DNA from: Streptomyces mashuensis
GTDB lineage: Bacteria > Actinomycetota > Actinomycetes > Streptomycetales > Streptomycetaceae
Direction of reading: 5' to 3'
Assembly (NCBI RefSeq): GCF_014654785.1
Contig: NZ_BNBD01000002.1
Coordinates: forward strand, 682,001 to 746,000
Length of the DNA: 64,000 nucleotides
The position numbers and the translations under genes are program-made. How positions within the stretch are numbered: position 1 is the stretch's first letter; each line of letters opens with the position of its first letter. A model generated the notes under the pieces. The model ran no database searches. It had not been told where the DNA came from and saw only the letters and a list, made by a program, of their open reading frames with translations. Below are positions 14,783 to 23,946 of this stretch, in pieces.

Positions 14783-16429
14783 TCAGCGGGCGCCGAACAC
14801 CTGTGTCCAGCGGGGGCCGCCGGGGGCGGTGTTGATGCCGATGCCGATCTCCTTGAAGGAGCAGTTGAGGATGTTGGCGCGGTGGCCGGGGCTGTTCATC
14901 CACGAGTCCATGACGGCCGCGGCGTCCTGCTGCCCGTAGGCGATGTTCTCGCCGTACGTGCTCCAGCGGTAGCCGGCGGCGGTGATGCGGTCGCCGGGGC
15001 CCTTGCCGTCGGGGTTGGTGTGGTCGAAGAAGCCGCGGGCGGCCATGTCGTCGGAGTGGCCCTGGGCGGCGGCGTCCAGGAGGCTGTTGGACGTCACGGG
15101 CGAGCAGCCGGCCTTGGCGCGTTCGGCGTTGACGAGGGCGACGACCTTCTGGGCCGTGGAGCCGCCGCCGGGGTTGGACGGCGCCTTGGGGGCGGCCTTC
15201 CTGGTGGGGGCGGCGGTGCGCTCCCCGGACGTGTCGGAGGTGCGGGAGGCCGACGGCGAGGGGGTGGCGGAGGCGGACGCGGAGGCGCTCGCGGAGGGCG
15301 AGGCGGACGCGGAGGCCGAGGCGGAGGGCGACGGGCTCGCGGAGGGGCTGCCGGAGCGCAGCGGCGAGGGGTCCTTGGCGCCCAGCTGGTGCAGCTCGCC
15401 GGAGGCGGGGCGGTCCTCGGCGGTCAGGCGGGTGTCGTCGGGGGACGTCTGCAGGAGGTAGCCGCCGCCGGCTATGCCGCCGCCTATGAGGGCCAGGACG
15501 CCGGCGCCGACCGCCACGCGGCGGGCGGTGCGCGGCTTCGACCGGTGGCCGCGCCCGGCGGACGTCCGCCCCTCGGAGGCGCGGCGCCGGCCGCGCGGGC
15601 CGGGTATGGAGGCGCTGTGGGCGACGGGCGCGGTGTGCGCGGCCGGCGTGCCCCAGCGGTGCAGCAGGGCGCCGCCCACGGGGACGAGGCCGAGACCGGC
15701 GAGGAGGCCCTCGGCGGGCACGAGCGCCGACAGGGCGCCGGAGCAGCGACCGCACTCGCGCACGTGGCGGGCGATGCGCTTGCGCCACAGCGCGGAGGGC
15801 ACGCCGTCCCAGGTGGCGACGGTGTCGGCGAGGCGCGCGCACCGCGGGTGGGCGGCCAGGGCCTGGACGACGTTGCGGGCGATGTCCAGCTGGGCCTTGG
15901 TGCGCTGCACGCGGACGGCGGTGTGCTGGGGGGTGAGGTCCAGCGCGGCGGCGACCTCGGCGCGGGTGAGCTCGCCCGCCGCCTCCAGCCACCACAGGGA
16001 CAGCACTTCCTGCTCGCCCTCGTCGAGCCAGCGGGTGGCCTCGGCGGCCTCCTTGCGCTGGCCCTCCAGGCCGAGCCGCACGATGGTCAGGTCGACGAAG
16101 TCGGCCTGCGGGTCGACGACGTCGCCGACGACGTCCTGGATGCCACTGACGGGGGCCTCGGGCCGCTTGTCCCGCCAGTGGTTGCGTATCTGGTTCATGG
16201 CGACGGCCACCAGCCAGGAGCGGAAGCTCGCCGCGTCGCGGAGCCCGTCCAGGCCGTTGATCACCCGCAGCATGGTGTCCTGCACGACGTCGTCGACGTC
16301 GGCGTGGCCGTTGAGGGCCCGTCCGACGATGTTGTAGACGAGCGGCAGGTGGGCGGCGACGAGCTCGTCCTGCGCCGCGGTGTCCCCGGCCCTCGCCGCC
16401 TCGACCACGGCCACGTTCACACTCTCCAC
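14783..16429 (-). CDS. ECF sigma factor fused via membrane helix to extracellular CAP domain
   Basis: A 548-aa four-part chain. Sigma-2 lies at ~23-88 with DVDDVVQDTMLRV and SFRSWLVAVAMNQIRNHWR. Sigma-4 lies at ~134-182 with LTRAEVAAALDLTPQHTAVRVQR. A zinc-finger-like H-x3-C-x2-C (His222, Cys226, Cys229) recalls ZAS anti-sigma domains. One membrane helix is at 304-326. A Ser/Ala/Pro linker runs from 360 to 395. A CAP/SCP-PR1 domain occupies ~425-548, with HSDDMAARGFFDHTNPDG, YGENIAYG and SPGHRANILN. This is a sigma factor tethered to its own outside sensor; release by proteolysis is an inference. It has no separate anti-sigma gene. Confidence 0.88.
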   Translation of the reverse strand: MESVNVAVVEAARAGDTAAQDELVAAHLPLVYNIVGRALNGHADVDDVVQDTMLRVINGLDGLRDAASFRSWLVAVAMNQIRNHWRDKRPEAPVSGIQDVVGDVVDPQADFVDLTIVRLGLEGQRKEAAEATRWLDEGEQEVLSLWWLEAAGELTRAEVAAALDLTPQHTAVRVQRTKAQLDIARNVVQALAAHPRCARLADTVATWDGVPSALWRKRIARHVRECGRCSGALSALVPAEGLLAGLGLVPVGGALLHRWGTPAAHTAPVAHSASIPGPRGRRRASEGRTSAGRGHRSKPRTARRVAVGAGVLALIGGGIAGGGYLLQTSPDDTRLTAEDRPASGELHQLGAKDPSPLRSGSPSASPSPSASASASASPSASASASASATPSPSASRTSDTSGERTAAPTRKAAPKAPSNPGGGSTAQKVVALVNAERAKAGCSPVTSNSLLDAAAQGHSDDMAARGFFDHTNPDGKGPGDRITAAGYRWSTYGENIAYGQQDAAAVMDSWMNSPGHRANILNCSFKEIGIGINTAPGGPRWTQVFGAR

Positions 16430-16609
16430 GCCCGCACCTCTCTTGAAGCATCCGCCACCGCGCCACCGCGCGGCGGCGCTGGATCCGACACCTGGGAGAC
16501 CCGGTGCGGCGGGGCGGATAACAAAAAGTTGGTGGCGAATCTACGGGAGGACCGTAGGACTGTCGTACGAAGTGTGAACGGCCTCACGTTTACAGGCCGT
16601 CAGAAATGG

Positions 16610-18712
16610 TCAAGGGCGGCGGGCGCGGTCCCGGCCGCGCGGGGCCGGCCGGAGCGCGGCGGCGAGCTCGTCGAGGGCGTCCAGCAGCAGCTCGCCGGCG
16701 CGCACCGGCACGGCCTCCGGGTCGGGCGCGGCCTGCCGTGCGGCCAGTGCGGCGCGGGGCGCGGACCAGTCCAGCGGCTCCCGGTGCCGTACGGCCCGTA
16801 CGGCGGCCGGCAGGGCGGCGCGCAGCGCGTCCGCGAACGCCCCGGCGTCCGGCGAGGGCGGGGCGTCCCGGCCCGGCAGGTGGGCCTCCATCAGCATCAC
16901 GGCCCGGCCCGCGGTGGCCAGGGCGGCCTCCGCGGCGCGCTCGGCGCGGCGGGAGAGGCCCCGGTGCCGTACGGGCTCGTGCCGGGCCCGGCCGGCCGCC
17001 TCCTCCCAGGCGCGGCGGGCCGCGCGGGCGTCCAGCAGCGCCTCCCGGACCCGGCGCGGGCGGCGCTCGCCGGGGCGCGCGTACACGGCGAGCACCGCCA
17101 GCGCGTACCGGCCGTTGGTGTCCAGCCAGTCGGCGAGCCGGTCCCGCAGCCGCGGCGTCTCCCAGGCGGGGAACACGGCGTACGCGGCGAGCGCCAGCGC
17201 CCCGCCGAGCAGGGTGAGCACCAGGCGCGACTGCACCGTCTGCGACCAGCCCTCGCCCACGACGCCGAGCAGGAAGACGACGTACGCGGCGATGCACGCG
17301 GAGGCCACGCTGTAGCCGGTGCGCATGAGCAGGTACATCAGGCCCACGCAGAGCACGGCGAGCCCCGCGCAGACGTACGGGCCGGGGTGGGTGAGGATCA
17401 CCAGGCCGCCGGCCAGCAGCACGCCGACGACGGTGCCCACGAAGCGCGCCACGCCGCGCGAGTAGGTCTGGGCGAAATCGGGGCGCATCACCATCACCGA
17501 CGTCATGGGCGCCCAGTAGGCGTGCCCGAACGGCAGCGCGCCGCCCAGCGCGTGGCCGACGGTGACCACGGCGGTGACCCGGACCGCGTGCCGGCCGATG
17601 GCGGAGGAAGGGCGCGCCTCGCGGCGCAGGGCGCGCAGCCCGACGGGCACGAGCCGGGGCACGGAGGGCCGCAGCAGGTGGCGGCGTTCCTCCTCGGTGA
17701 TGCCGGGGCGGGTGGAGGTGACGGGCTCGTCGGCGGCCTCCACGACGTCGGCGAGCAGCACCATGAGCCGCAGCGCCGAGCGGCCGGCCGCGCCGCGCAG
17801 CGCCGTCTCCGTCCCGGGCTCCGGCACGTCGAGCGCCGCCATGGTCTCCGGCGGCAGCCGCACGGGCCGGCCCCGGCGCACGGCGTGCGCGACGGCGTCC
17901 AGGACGGTGGCGGCCGCGGCCAGCAGTTCGCGGGCGCGGTCCCGGCCGGGGCCGTCGGGCGGCGCGCCGAGGACGGGGTCGGCGAGCGAGGCGAGGACCG
18001 GCCGCAGCCGCTCCGCCAGCCCGCGGGGCCCGGCGAGCTGGGCGGGGCGGCGCCGCGCCTGGCGCGGGGTCAGTTCGGCGGCGCTGCGGGCGTCCATCAG
18101 CGGCTGCGGGTCGAAGGGCGCGGTGGGGTCGTGCCGGAGCCGGCGGGCGTAGTCGGCCTCGGCGGCGAGCGCGTCGGCGAGGGCGTCGCGCTGCCGGCCC
18201 CAGGGGCGGATGGGGAACAGGACGATCAGCGCGGCCTGGACGAGGCCGCCGAGGACGATGATGCCGGCGTGTTCGAGGGCGCCCAGGACGGTGGTGGGCA
18301 GCGTGACGGTGAACAGCATCACGGCGACCATCTGGGAGGCCACCATGCCGGACACCGGCCCCACGGCCCACGCCATGCCGGCGAGGAAGGCCCAGGCGGC
18401 GAGGAGCGCGTCGAAGAGGAGGGGGCGGGAGATGGTGAGGTAGCCGGTGAAGGTGGAGACGCCCAGCCCGCAGGCGGCGGCGAGGGCCAGCACGGGCCGG
18501 GGCCGCCAGCTGCGCTGGAAGGTGGCCACGCCGGAGGCGAAGGCCCCGAACGCGGAGGAGACGGCGAGGGCGGGGGTGGCCACGGCGAGGAAGACGCCGA
18601 CGACGACGGCGACACCGGCCGCGCCGCGCAGCGCCACCAGGGGTTCGAGCTTGGCGCGCTCGACGGTCAGCCCGGCGCGCACGGTGTCCCGGAGAGCGCG
18701 CGCCCACGTCAT
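16610..18712 (-). CDS. FUSC family membrane protein (aromatic acid efflux-like)
   Basis: About 700 aa with two membrane blocks. The first spans ~30-165 (for example VALRGAAGVAVVVGVFLAVA). The second spans ~385-540 (RVTAVVTVGHALGGALPFGHAYWAPMT and several further helices). They are separated by a long helical cytoplasmic segment and followed by another. This duplicated layout is that of FUSC/YccC proteins related to fusaric-acid and p-hydroxybenzoate efflux components; the real substrate is unknown. The ATG at 18712 (MTWARALRD) is preferred over the ATG at 18748, whose extra residues are not conserved in type. Confidence 0.82.
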   Translation of the reverse strand: MTWARALRDTVRAGLTVERAKLEPLVALRGAAGVAVVVGVFLAVATPALAVSSAFGAFASGVATFQRSWRPRPVLALAAACGLGVSTFTGYLTISRPLLFDALLAAWAFLAGMAWAVGPVSGMVASQMVAVMLFTVTLPTTVLGALEHAGIIVLGGLVQAALIVLFPIRPWGRQRDALADALAAEADYARRLRHDPTAPFDPQPLMDARSAAELTPRQARRRPAQLAGPRGLAERLRPVLASLADPVLGAPPDGPGRDRARELLAAAATVLDAVAHAVRRGRPVRLPPETMAALDVPEPGTETALRGAAGRSALRLMVLLADVVEAADEPVTSTRPGITEEERRHLLRPSVPRLVPVGLRALRREARPSSAIGRHAVRVTAVVTVGHALGGALPFGHAYWAPMTSVMVMRPDFAQTYSRGVARFVGTVVGVLLAGGLVILTHPGPYVCAGLAVLCVGLMYLLMRTGYSVASACIAAYVVFLLGVVGEGWSQTVQSRLVLTLLGGALALAAYAVFPAWETPRLRDRLADWLDTNGRYALAVLAVYARPGERRPRRVREALLDARAARRAWEEAAGRARHEPVRHRGLSRRAERAAEAALATAGRAVMLMEAHLPGRDAPPSPDAGAFADALRAALPAAVRAVRHREPLDWSAPRAALAARQAAPDPEAVPVRAGELLLDALDELAAALRPAPRGRDRARRP

Positions 18713-18798
18713 GAGGGTGAGCTTAAGGGTGAGGGCAGGGCAAACCATTACATTCCGGCTGCCCCGCCCTCCCGGCCGTCATTCCGGCCGGCGTCCCG

Positions 18799-20292
18799 TC
18801 AGCGGTGGCTCGGGAACCCCAGGTCCACTCCCCCGTCCGCCGGGTCCGGCCACCGCGTGGTGATCACCTTGCCCCGCGTGTAGAAGTGCACCCCGTCGTT
18901 GCCGTAGACGTGGTGGTCGCCGAAGAGCGACGCCTTCCAGCCGCCGAACGAGTGGTAGCCCACCGGCACCGGGATGGGCACGTTGACGCCCACCATGCCC
19001 GCCTCCACCTCCAGCTGGAAGCGGCGCGCCGCGCCGCCGTCGCGGGTGAAGATTGCCGTGCCGTTGCCCCACGGCGAGGCGTTGATGAGCGCCAGCCCCT
19101 CCTCGTACGTCTCCGCGCGCAGCACGCACAGCACCGGCCCGAAGATCTCGTCCCGGTAGGCGTCCGCCGTCACCGGCACCTTGTCGAGCAGCGAGATGCC
19201 GATCCAGTGCCCGTCCTCGTACCCCGGCACCGTGAGGCCGGTGCCGTCGAGCACCACCTCCGCGCCCTGGGCGGCGGCGCCGCGGACGTAGGAGGCGACC
19301 TTGTCGCGGTGGGCGGCGGTGATGAGCGGGCCCATCTCGGACGCCGGGTCGTCGCCCGGCCCCACCTTGATCTTCTCGGCGCGCTCGCGGATCCGCGCCA
19401 CCAGCTCGTCGCCGGTGCCGCCGACCGCCACCACCGCCGAGATCGCCATGCACCGCTCGCCCGCCGAGCCGTAGGCCGCCGACACGGCGGCGTCGGCGGC
19501 GGCGTCCAGGTCGGCGTCGGGCAGCACCAGCATGTGGTTCTTGGCGCCGCCGAGCGCCTGGACGCGCTTGCCGTGCGCGGACGCGGTGGCGTGGATGTGC
19601 CGGGCGATGGGCGTGGAGCCGACGAAGGAGACCGCGGCCACGTCCGGATGCTCCAGCAGCCGGTCCACGGCCGTCCGGTCGCCGTTGACGACGTTGAGCA
19701 CGCCGTCGGGCAGGCCGGCCTCCGCGGCCAGCTCCGCCAGCCGGATCGCGGCCGACGGGTCCTTCTCGCTCGGCTTCAGCACGAACGTGTTGCCGCACGC
19801 GATGGCCAGCGGGAACATCCACATCGGCACCATCGCCGGGAAGTTGAACGGGGTGATGCCCGCGACCACGCCCAGCGGCTGCCGGATCGCGGCGACGTCC
19901 ACCCGGCCGGACACCTCGGTGGACAGCTCGCCCTTGAGCTGCGTGGTGATGCCGCAGGCCAGCTCCACGATCTCCAGGCCGCGCGCCACCTCGCCCAGCG
20001 CGTCCGCGTGCACCTTGCCGTGCTCGGCGGTGATGAGGCGGGCCAGCTCCTCGCGGCGCGCGTCGAGCAGCGCCCGGTAGGCGAACAGCACGGAGGTGCG
20101 GGTGGCCAGCGAGGACGTGCGCCACGTCGCGTACGCCTCCTTGGCCGCCGCGACCGCTGCGTCGACCTCCTCCACGCCGGCGAAGGCGACGCGCGTGGTG
20201 ACGGCCCCGGTCGCCGGGTCGGTCACCGGTCCGTACGTGCCGGAGGTGCCCTCGACGGACTTGCCCCCGATCCAGTGGTTCACGGTCTTCAT
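18799..20292 (-). CDS. mmsA: CoA-acylating methylmalonate-semialdehyde dehydrogenase
   Basis: A 497-aa ALDH-fold enzyme. It has MVPMWMFPLAIACGNTFVLK with the cofactor-site KPSEKD, QALGGAKNHMLVLPDAD, and the catalytic cysteine in SAGERCMAIS. These are the marks of MmsA/IolA. It oxidises malonate or methylmalonate semialdehyde to acetyl- or propionyl-CoA with NAD and CoA. It is the last gene of the iolC-iolD cluster, 30 bp after iolD, so it probably closes the inositol pathway by handling malonate semialdehyde, as IolA does. It can also serve valine degradation. Confidence 0.93.
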   Translation of the reverse strand: MKTVNHWIGGKSVEGTSGTYGPVTDPATGAVTTRVAFAGVEEVDAAVAAAKEAYATWRTSSLATRTSVLFAYRALLDARREELARLITAEHGKVHADALGEVARGLEIVELACGITTQLKGELSTEVSGRVDVAAIRQPLGVVAGITPFNFPAMVPMWMFPLAIACGNTFVLKPSEKDPSAAIRLAELAAEAGLPDGVLNVVNGDRTAVDRLLEHPDVAAVSFVGSTPIARHIHATASAHGKRVQALGGAKNHMLVLPDADLDAAADAAVSAAYGSAGERCMAISAVVAVGGTGDELVARIRERAEKIKVGPGDDPASEMGPLITAAHRDKVASYVRGAAAQGAEVVLDGTGLTVPGYEDGHWIGISLLDKVPVTADAYRDEIFGPVLCVLRAETYEEGLALINASPWGNGTAIFTRDGGAARRFQLEVEAGMVGVNVPIPVPVGYHSFGGWKASLFGDHHVYGNDGVHFYTRGKVITTRWPDPADGGVDLGFPSHR

Positions 20293-20322
20293 CGGCTGCG
20301 GCCTCTCTCGCGTGGGGTGCGC

Positions 20323-22212
20323 TTACGGACGGAGGTGACGGCGGCGCTCGGCGGCGTCCCGCTCGTACCCGGCCCGGGCCGTGACGGCCGCCGGGCGGGT
20401 CGCGGTCTCGGCGACAGGCACATCCCACCACGCCTGCGCCGGGGGCGCGCCGGACACTGTGTCGGCTGTTTCGGTCTCCACGTAGACACATGTGGGCCGG
20501 TCCGAGGCGCGCGCCTCCGCCAGCGCCGCGTGCAGCTCCTTCGCCGTGCGGGCGCGCAGCACGGTCATGCCCAGCGAGGCGGCGTTCGCGGCCAGGTCCA
20601 CGGGCAGCGGGTCGCCGGTGTACGTGCCGTCGGGGGCGCGGAAGCGGTAGGCGGTGCCGAAGCGCTCGGCGCCCACGGCCTCGGAGAGCCCGCCGATGGA
20701 GGCGTAGCCGTGGTTCTGCACCAGCACCACCTTGACGGCGAGGCCCTCCTGCACGGCGGTGACGAGCTCGGTCGGCATCATCAGGTACGTGCCGTCGCCG
20801 ACGAGCGCCCACACCGGGTCGTCGGGGGCGGCCAGCTGCACGCCGAGGGCGGCCGGGATCTCGTAGCCCATGCAGGAGTAGCCGTACTCCACGTGGTACT
20901 GGCGGCGGGAGCGGGCGCGCCACAGCTTGTGCAGGTCGCCGGGGAGCGACCCGGCGGCGTTGATGACGACGTCGTCGTCGCCGACGACCGCGTCCAGCGC
21001 GCCCAGCACCTGGGCCTGGGTGGGGCGGGCGCCGTCGCCGCGCCCGTCGGAGGGCGCGAAGGCGCGGTCGACGAGGGTCTCCCACTCGGCCTTGCCGGCG
21101 GTGTACGCGCGCACGTACTCCTCGTCCACGCGGTGGCCCGCGAGCCCGGCGGCGAGGGCCTCCAGGCCGGTGCGGGCGTCGGCGACCAGCGGCAGCCCGG
21201 CCAGCTTGTGGGCGTCGTGGCCGGCGAGGTTGAGGTTGACGAAGCGGACGCCGGGCGCGGTGAAGAGGGTGGCGGAGGCGGTGGTGAAGTCGGTCCAGCG
21301 GGTGCCGGCGCCGAGGACGAGGTCGGCGGCGCGGGCCAGGGCGTTGGCGGTGGCGGTGCCGGTGTGCCCGATGCCGCCCACGTCGGCCGGGTGGTCGTAC
21401 CGCAGGGAGCCCTTGCCGGACTGGGTGGAGGCGACCGGGATGCCGGTGGCGTCGGCCAGGGCGCGCAGCGCGTCCTCGGCCCCGCTGTGGTGCACGCCGC
21501 CGCCGGCCACGATCAGCGGCCGGCGGGCGGCGCGTACGGCGCGTACGGCCGCGTCCAGTTCGGCGGGGTCGGGCGCGGGGCGGCGTACGTGCCAGGTGCG
21601 CTCGGCGAAGAACTCCTCCGGCCAGTCGTACGCCTCGGCCTGCACGTCCTGCGGCAGGGCGAGGGTGACGGCGCCGGTCTCGACGGGGTCGGCGAGCACC
21701 CTCATGGCGGCGAGGGCAGCGGGGATCAGCGCCTCGGGGCGGGTGACGCGGTCGAAGGAGCGCGAGACGGGCCGCAGGCAGTCGTTGACGGAGACGTCAC
21801 CGGCGCCGGGGTGTTCGAGCTGCTGGAGGACGGGGTCGGCGGGGCGGGTGGCGAAGACGTCGCCGGGGAGCAGCAGGACGGGGATGCGGTTGATCGTGGC
21901 GAGGGCGGCGCCGGTGACGAGGTTGGTGGCGCCGGGGCCGATGGAGGTGGTGACGGCGTGGGCGGAGAGCCGGTCGCGGTGCCGGGCGTAGCCGACGGCG
22001 GCGTGGACCATGGCCTGTTCGTTGCGGCCCTGGAGGAAGGGCAGGGCGTCGCCGGTCTCCAGGAGGGCCTGGCCGACGCCGGCGACGTTGCCGTGGCCGA
22101 AGATCCCCCAGCAGGCGGCGATCAGCCGCTGCCGGCGGCCGTCGCGCTCGGTGTACTGCTGGGTGAGGAACTCCACCAGGGCCTGGGCAACGGTGAGACG
22201 GCGGGTGGTCAT
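20323..22212 (-). CDS. iolD: 3D-trihydroxycyclohexane-1,2-dione acylhydrolase
   Basis: A 629-aa ThDP enzyme. The N-terminal catalytic glutamate is in QGRNEQAMVHAA. The ThDP/Mg site starts GDGTYLMMPTELV and ends VLVQNHGYASIGG in the C-terminal domain. The central part carries the acetolactate-synthase-like middle domain. IolD opens the ring of the dione formed from inosose, giving 5-deoxy-D-glucuronate. The ATG at 22212 overlaps the iolB stop (ATGA), so the two are coupled. Confidence 0.93.
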   Translation of the reverse strand: MTTRRLTVAQALVEFLTQQYTERDGRRQRLIAACWGIFGHGNVAGVGQALLETGDALPFLQGRNEQAMVHAAVGYARHRDRLSAHAVTTSIGPGATNLVTGAALATINRIPVLLLPGDVFATRPADPVLQQLEHPGAGDVSVNDCLRPVSRSFDRVTRPEALIPAALAAMRVLADPVETGAVTLALPQDVQAEAYDWPEEFFAERTWHVRRPAPDPAELDAAVRAVRAARRPLIVAGGGVHHSGAEDALRALADATGIPVASTQSGKGSLRYDHPADVGGIGHTGTATANALARAADLVLGAGTRWTDFTTASATLFTAPGVRFVNLNLAGHDAHKLAGLPLVADARTGLEALAAGLAGHRVDEEYVRAYTAGKAEWETLVDRAFAPSDGRGDGARPTQAQVLGALDAVVGDDDVVINAAGSLPGDLHKLWRARSRRQYHVEYGYSCMGYEIPAALGVQLAAPDDPVWALVGDGTYLMMPTELVTAVQEGLAVKVVLVQNHGYASIGGLSEAVGAERFGTAYRFRAPDGTYTGDPLPVDLAANAASLGMTVLRARTAKELHAALAEARASDRPTCVYVETETADTVSGAPPAQAWWDVPVAETATRPAAVTARAGYERDAAERRRHLRP

Positions 22213-23021
22213 GACGTGGCTCCCGGGTAGAGCGGCAGACGGGGGTCGACGGGCTGCTCCGGCCAGGTGGCGCGGACCCAGGCGTGGTCGGGGTGGTCGC
22301 GGATGAGCCACTCGCGCTCCGGTCCGGGGCCGGCCATGACGTTGAGGTAGTACATGGTGTGGCCGGGCGCGGCGATCGACGGCCCGTGCCAGCCGTCGGG
22401 GATGACGACGGTGTCCCCGGTGCGGACCTCGCGGAGCAGGTCGGTGCCGTGGTCGCGCGACGGCGACACGCGCTGGTAGCCGAGGCCGGGGGTGCCGGTG
22501 GGGCCGTCGGCGATCTCGAAGTAGTAGATCTCCTCCAGCTCGGACTCCTCGCCGGGGTGGTACTCGTCGTGCTTGTGGGGCGGGTACGACGACCAGTTGC
22601 CGCCGGGGGTGAGGACCTCGACGGCGATGAGCCGGTCGCAGGCGAACGTGTCCGCGGCGGCGAAGTTGTTCACCTGCCGCGAGCAGGTGCCGGTGCCGCG
22701 CAGCTCGACGGGTACGGCCTCGGCGGGCCCGTACCGCGCGGGCAGCCGCCGTGTACAGCGGGCCCCGGCGAGGGCGAAGCGGCCGCCGGCGGCGGTGGCC
22801 ACGCCGGCGTGGGTGTCGCGGGGGAGGTAGGCGAAGTCGGTGACGGCGGTGAAGACGCTGTCGCGGCCGCGGAGGGCGAAGGTGTCACCCTCGCGGGTGG
22901 TGACGGTGCAGCCGCCGCTGAGGGGCAGCACGATCCACTCGCTGCCGCCGGTGGGGAAGGAGTGGGTGCCGCCGGGCGGGAGGGTGACGATGTCGAGGGA
23001 GGTGTAGGTGTGGTCGGTCAT
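22209..23021 (-). CDS. iolB: 5-deoxy-glucuronate isomerase
   Basis: A 270-aa bicupin. The metal-binding part is seen in WSSYPPHKHDEY with Glu of LEEIYYFE. The end of the second cupin is VVIPDGWHGPSIAAPGHTMYYLN. IolB converts 5-deoxy-glucuronic acid to 2-deoxy-5-keto-D-gluconate, the substrate of IolC. The start at 23021 begins MTDHTYTSLDIVTLPPGG. The gene follows the TIM-barrel gene by 40 bp and couples to iolD. Confidence 0.93.
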   Translation of the reverse strand: MTDHTYTSLDIVTLPPGGTHSFPTGGSEWIVLPLSGGCTVTTREGDTFALRGRDSVFTAVTDFAYLPRDTHAGVATAAGGRFALAGARCTRRLPARYGPAEAVPVELRGTGTCSRQVNNFAAADTFACDRLIAVEVLTPGGNWSSYPPHKHDEYHPGEESELEEIYYFEIADGPTGTPGLGYQRVSPSRDHGTDLLREVRTGDTVVIPDGWHGPSIAAPGHTMYYLNVMAGPGPEREWLIRDHPDHAWVRATWPEQPVDPRLPLYPGATS

Positions 23022-23061
23022 ACGGCTCCTCGTGCGCTCGGCCGGAAGAATCCCGTTCCCC

Positions 23062-23946
23062 TCACAGCAGCCCCACCGCCGCGTCCACCGCGCCCGCCAC
23101 GTCCCCGTCCGGCGGGTACAGCAGCGCGCGCCCGGCCACGAGCCCCCGCACGGACGGCAGTCGCAGGGCCGCACCCCACCGTTCGTACACGTCCTCCGGC
23201 CGCGCCCCCACGTCACCCCCCAACAGCACCACCGGCAACGTCGTCGCCCCCATCGCCGCCTCCATCTCCTCCGGGTCCTCCGTCACCGGCACCTTCAGCC
23301 ACGTGTACGCCGACGTCGCCCCCAGCCCCGAGGCGATGGCGAGGGCCGTCGCCACCGCCTCGCCGCTCAGGTCGTTGACGACGCGTCCGCCGTCGGCCCG
23401 GCGGGAGACGAACGGTTCGACGAACACCGGGAGGCGGCGGGCCGCCATCTCGTCGACGGCCCGGGCCGCCGCCTCCAGCGTGGCGAGGGAGCCCGGGTCG
23501 TCGTAGGCGATCCGCAGCAGCAGCTTGCCCGCGTCGAAGCCGCGCCGCACCAGGTCGTGGGCGCGCGGGCCGGTGAAGCGGTCGTCAAGTTCGAAGGCGG
23601 CGCCCTGGAGGCCGCCGCGGTTCATCGACCCGATGACGACCTTCTGTTCGAGGGCGCCGAGCAGCAGCAGGTCGTCCAGGACGTCGGCGGAGGCCAGCAC
23701 GCCGTCGACGCCGGGCCGGGACAGCGCGATGCAGAGGCGTTCGAGCAGGTCGGCGCGGTTGGCCATGGCGAGGCGGCGGGGGCCGACGCCGAGCGCGCCG
23801 CGGGCGGGGTGGTCGGCGGCCACGATCATCAGCCGGCCGCCGGGGCCGAGCAGCGGCCGGCGGGCGCGCCGGGCGGCGGCCTCCGCGATGGCCTCGGGGT
23901 GGTGGCTGCGGACGGCCGGCAGGTCCGCGATGCGGACGGCCGTCAC
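23062..23946 (-). CDS. Cgl0159-type (beta/alpha)8 protein, aldolase-like, inositol operon
   Basis: A 294-aa TIM barrel starting MTAVRIADLPAVRSHHPEA, with LMIVAADHPARGALGVGP (strand 1), GKLLLRIAYDDPGS and AYTWLKVPVTEDPEEME. A Lys on barrel strands (GKLLLRI, WLKVPV) recalls class I aldolases such as DeoC and LacD. This family sits in iol operons of actinomycetes where iolJ, the 2-deoxy-5-keto-gluconate-6-phosphate aldolase, would be expected. I infer it may do that step; no direct proof. The GTG start overlaps the iolC stop by 4 bp. Confidence 0.78.
   Translation of the reverse strand: MTAVRIADLPAVRSHHPEAIAEAAARRARRPLLGPGGRLMIVAADHPARGALGVGPRRLAMANRADLLERLCIALSRPGVDGVLASADVLDDLLLLGALEQKVVIGSMNRGGLQGAAFELDDRFTGPRAHDLVRRGFDAGKLLLRIAYDDPGSLATLEAAARAVDEMAARRLPVFVEPFVSRRADGGRVVNDLSGEAVATALAIASGLGATSAYTWLKVPVTEDPEEMEAAMGATTLPVVLLGGDVGARPEDVYERWGAALRLPSVRGLVAGRALLYPPDGDVAGAVDAAVGLL

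Noticed and set aside
15228-15350. Short repeated units that look like a tandem array
   Set aside because: They encode the Ser/Ala/Pro linker of the sigma-CAP protein; no spacers, so not CRISPR.
14711-18883. 1390-codon plus-strand open frame
   Set aside because: Antisense shadow of the sigma-CAP and FUSC genes; Gly/Arg-rich with no domain.
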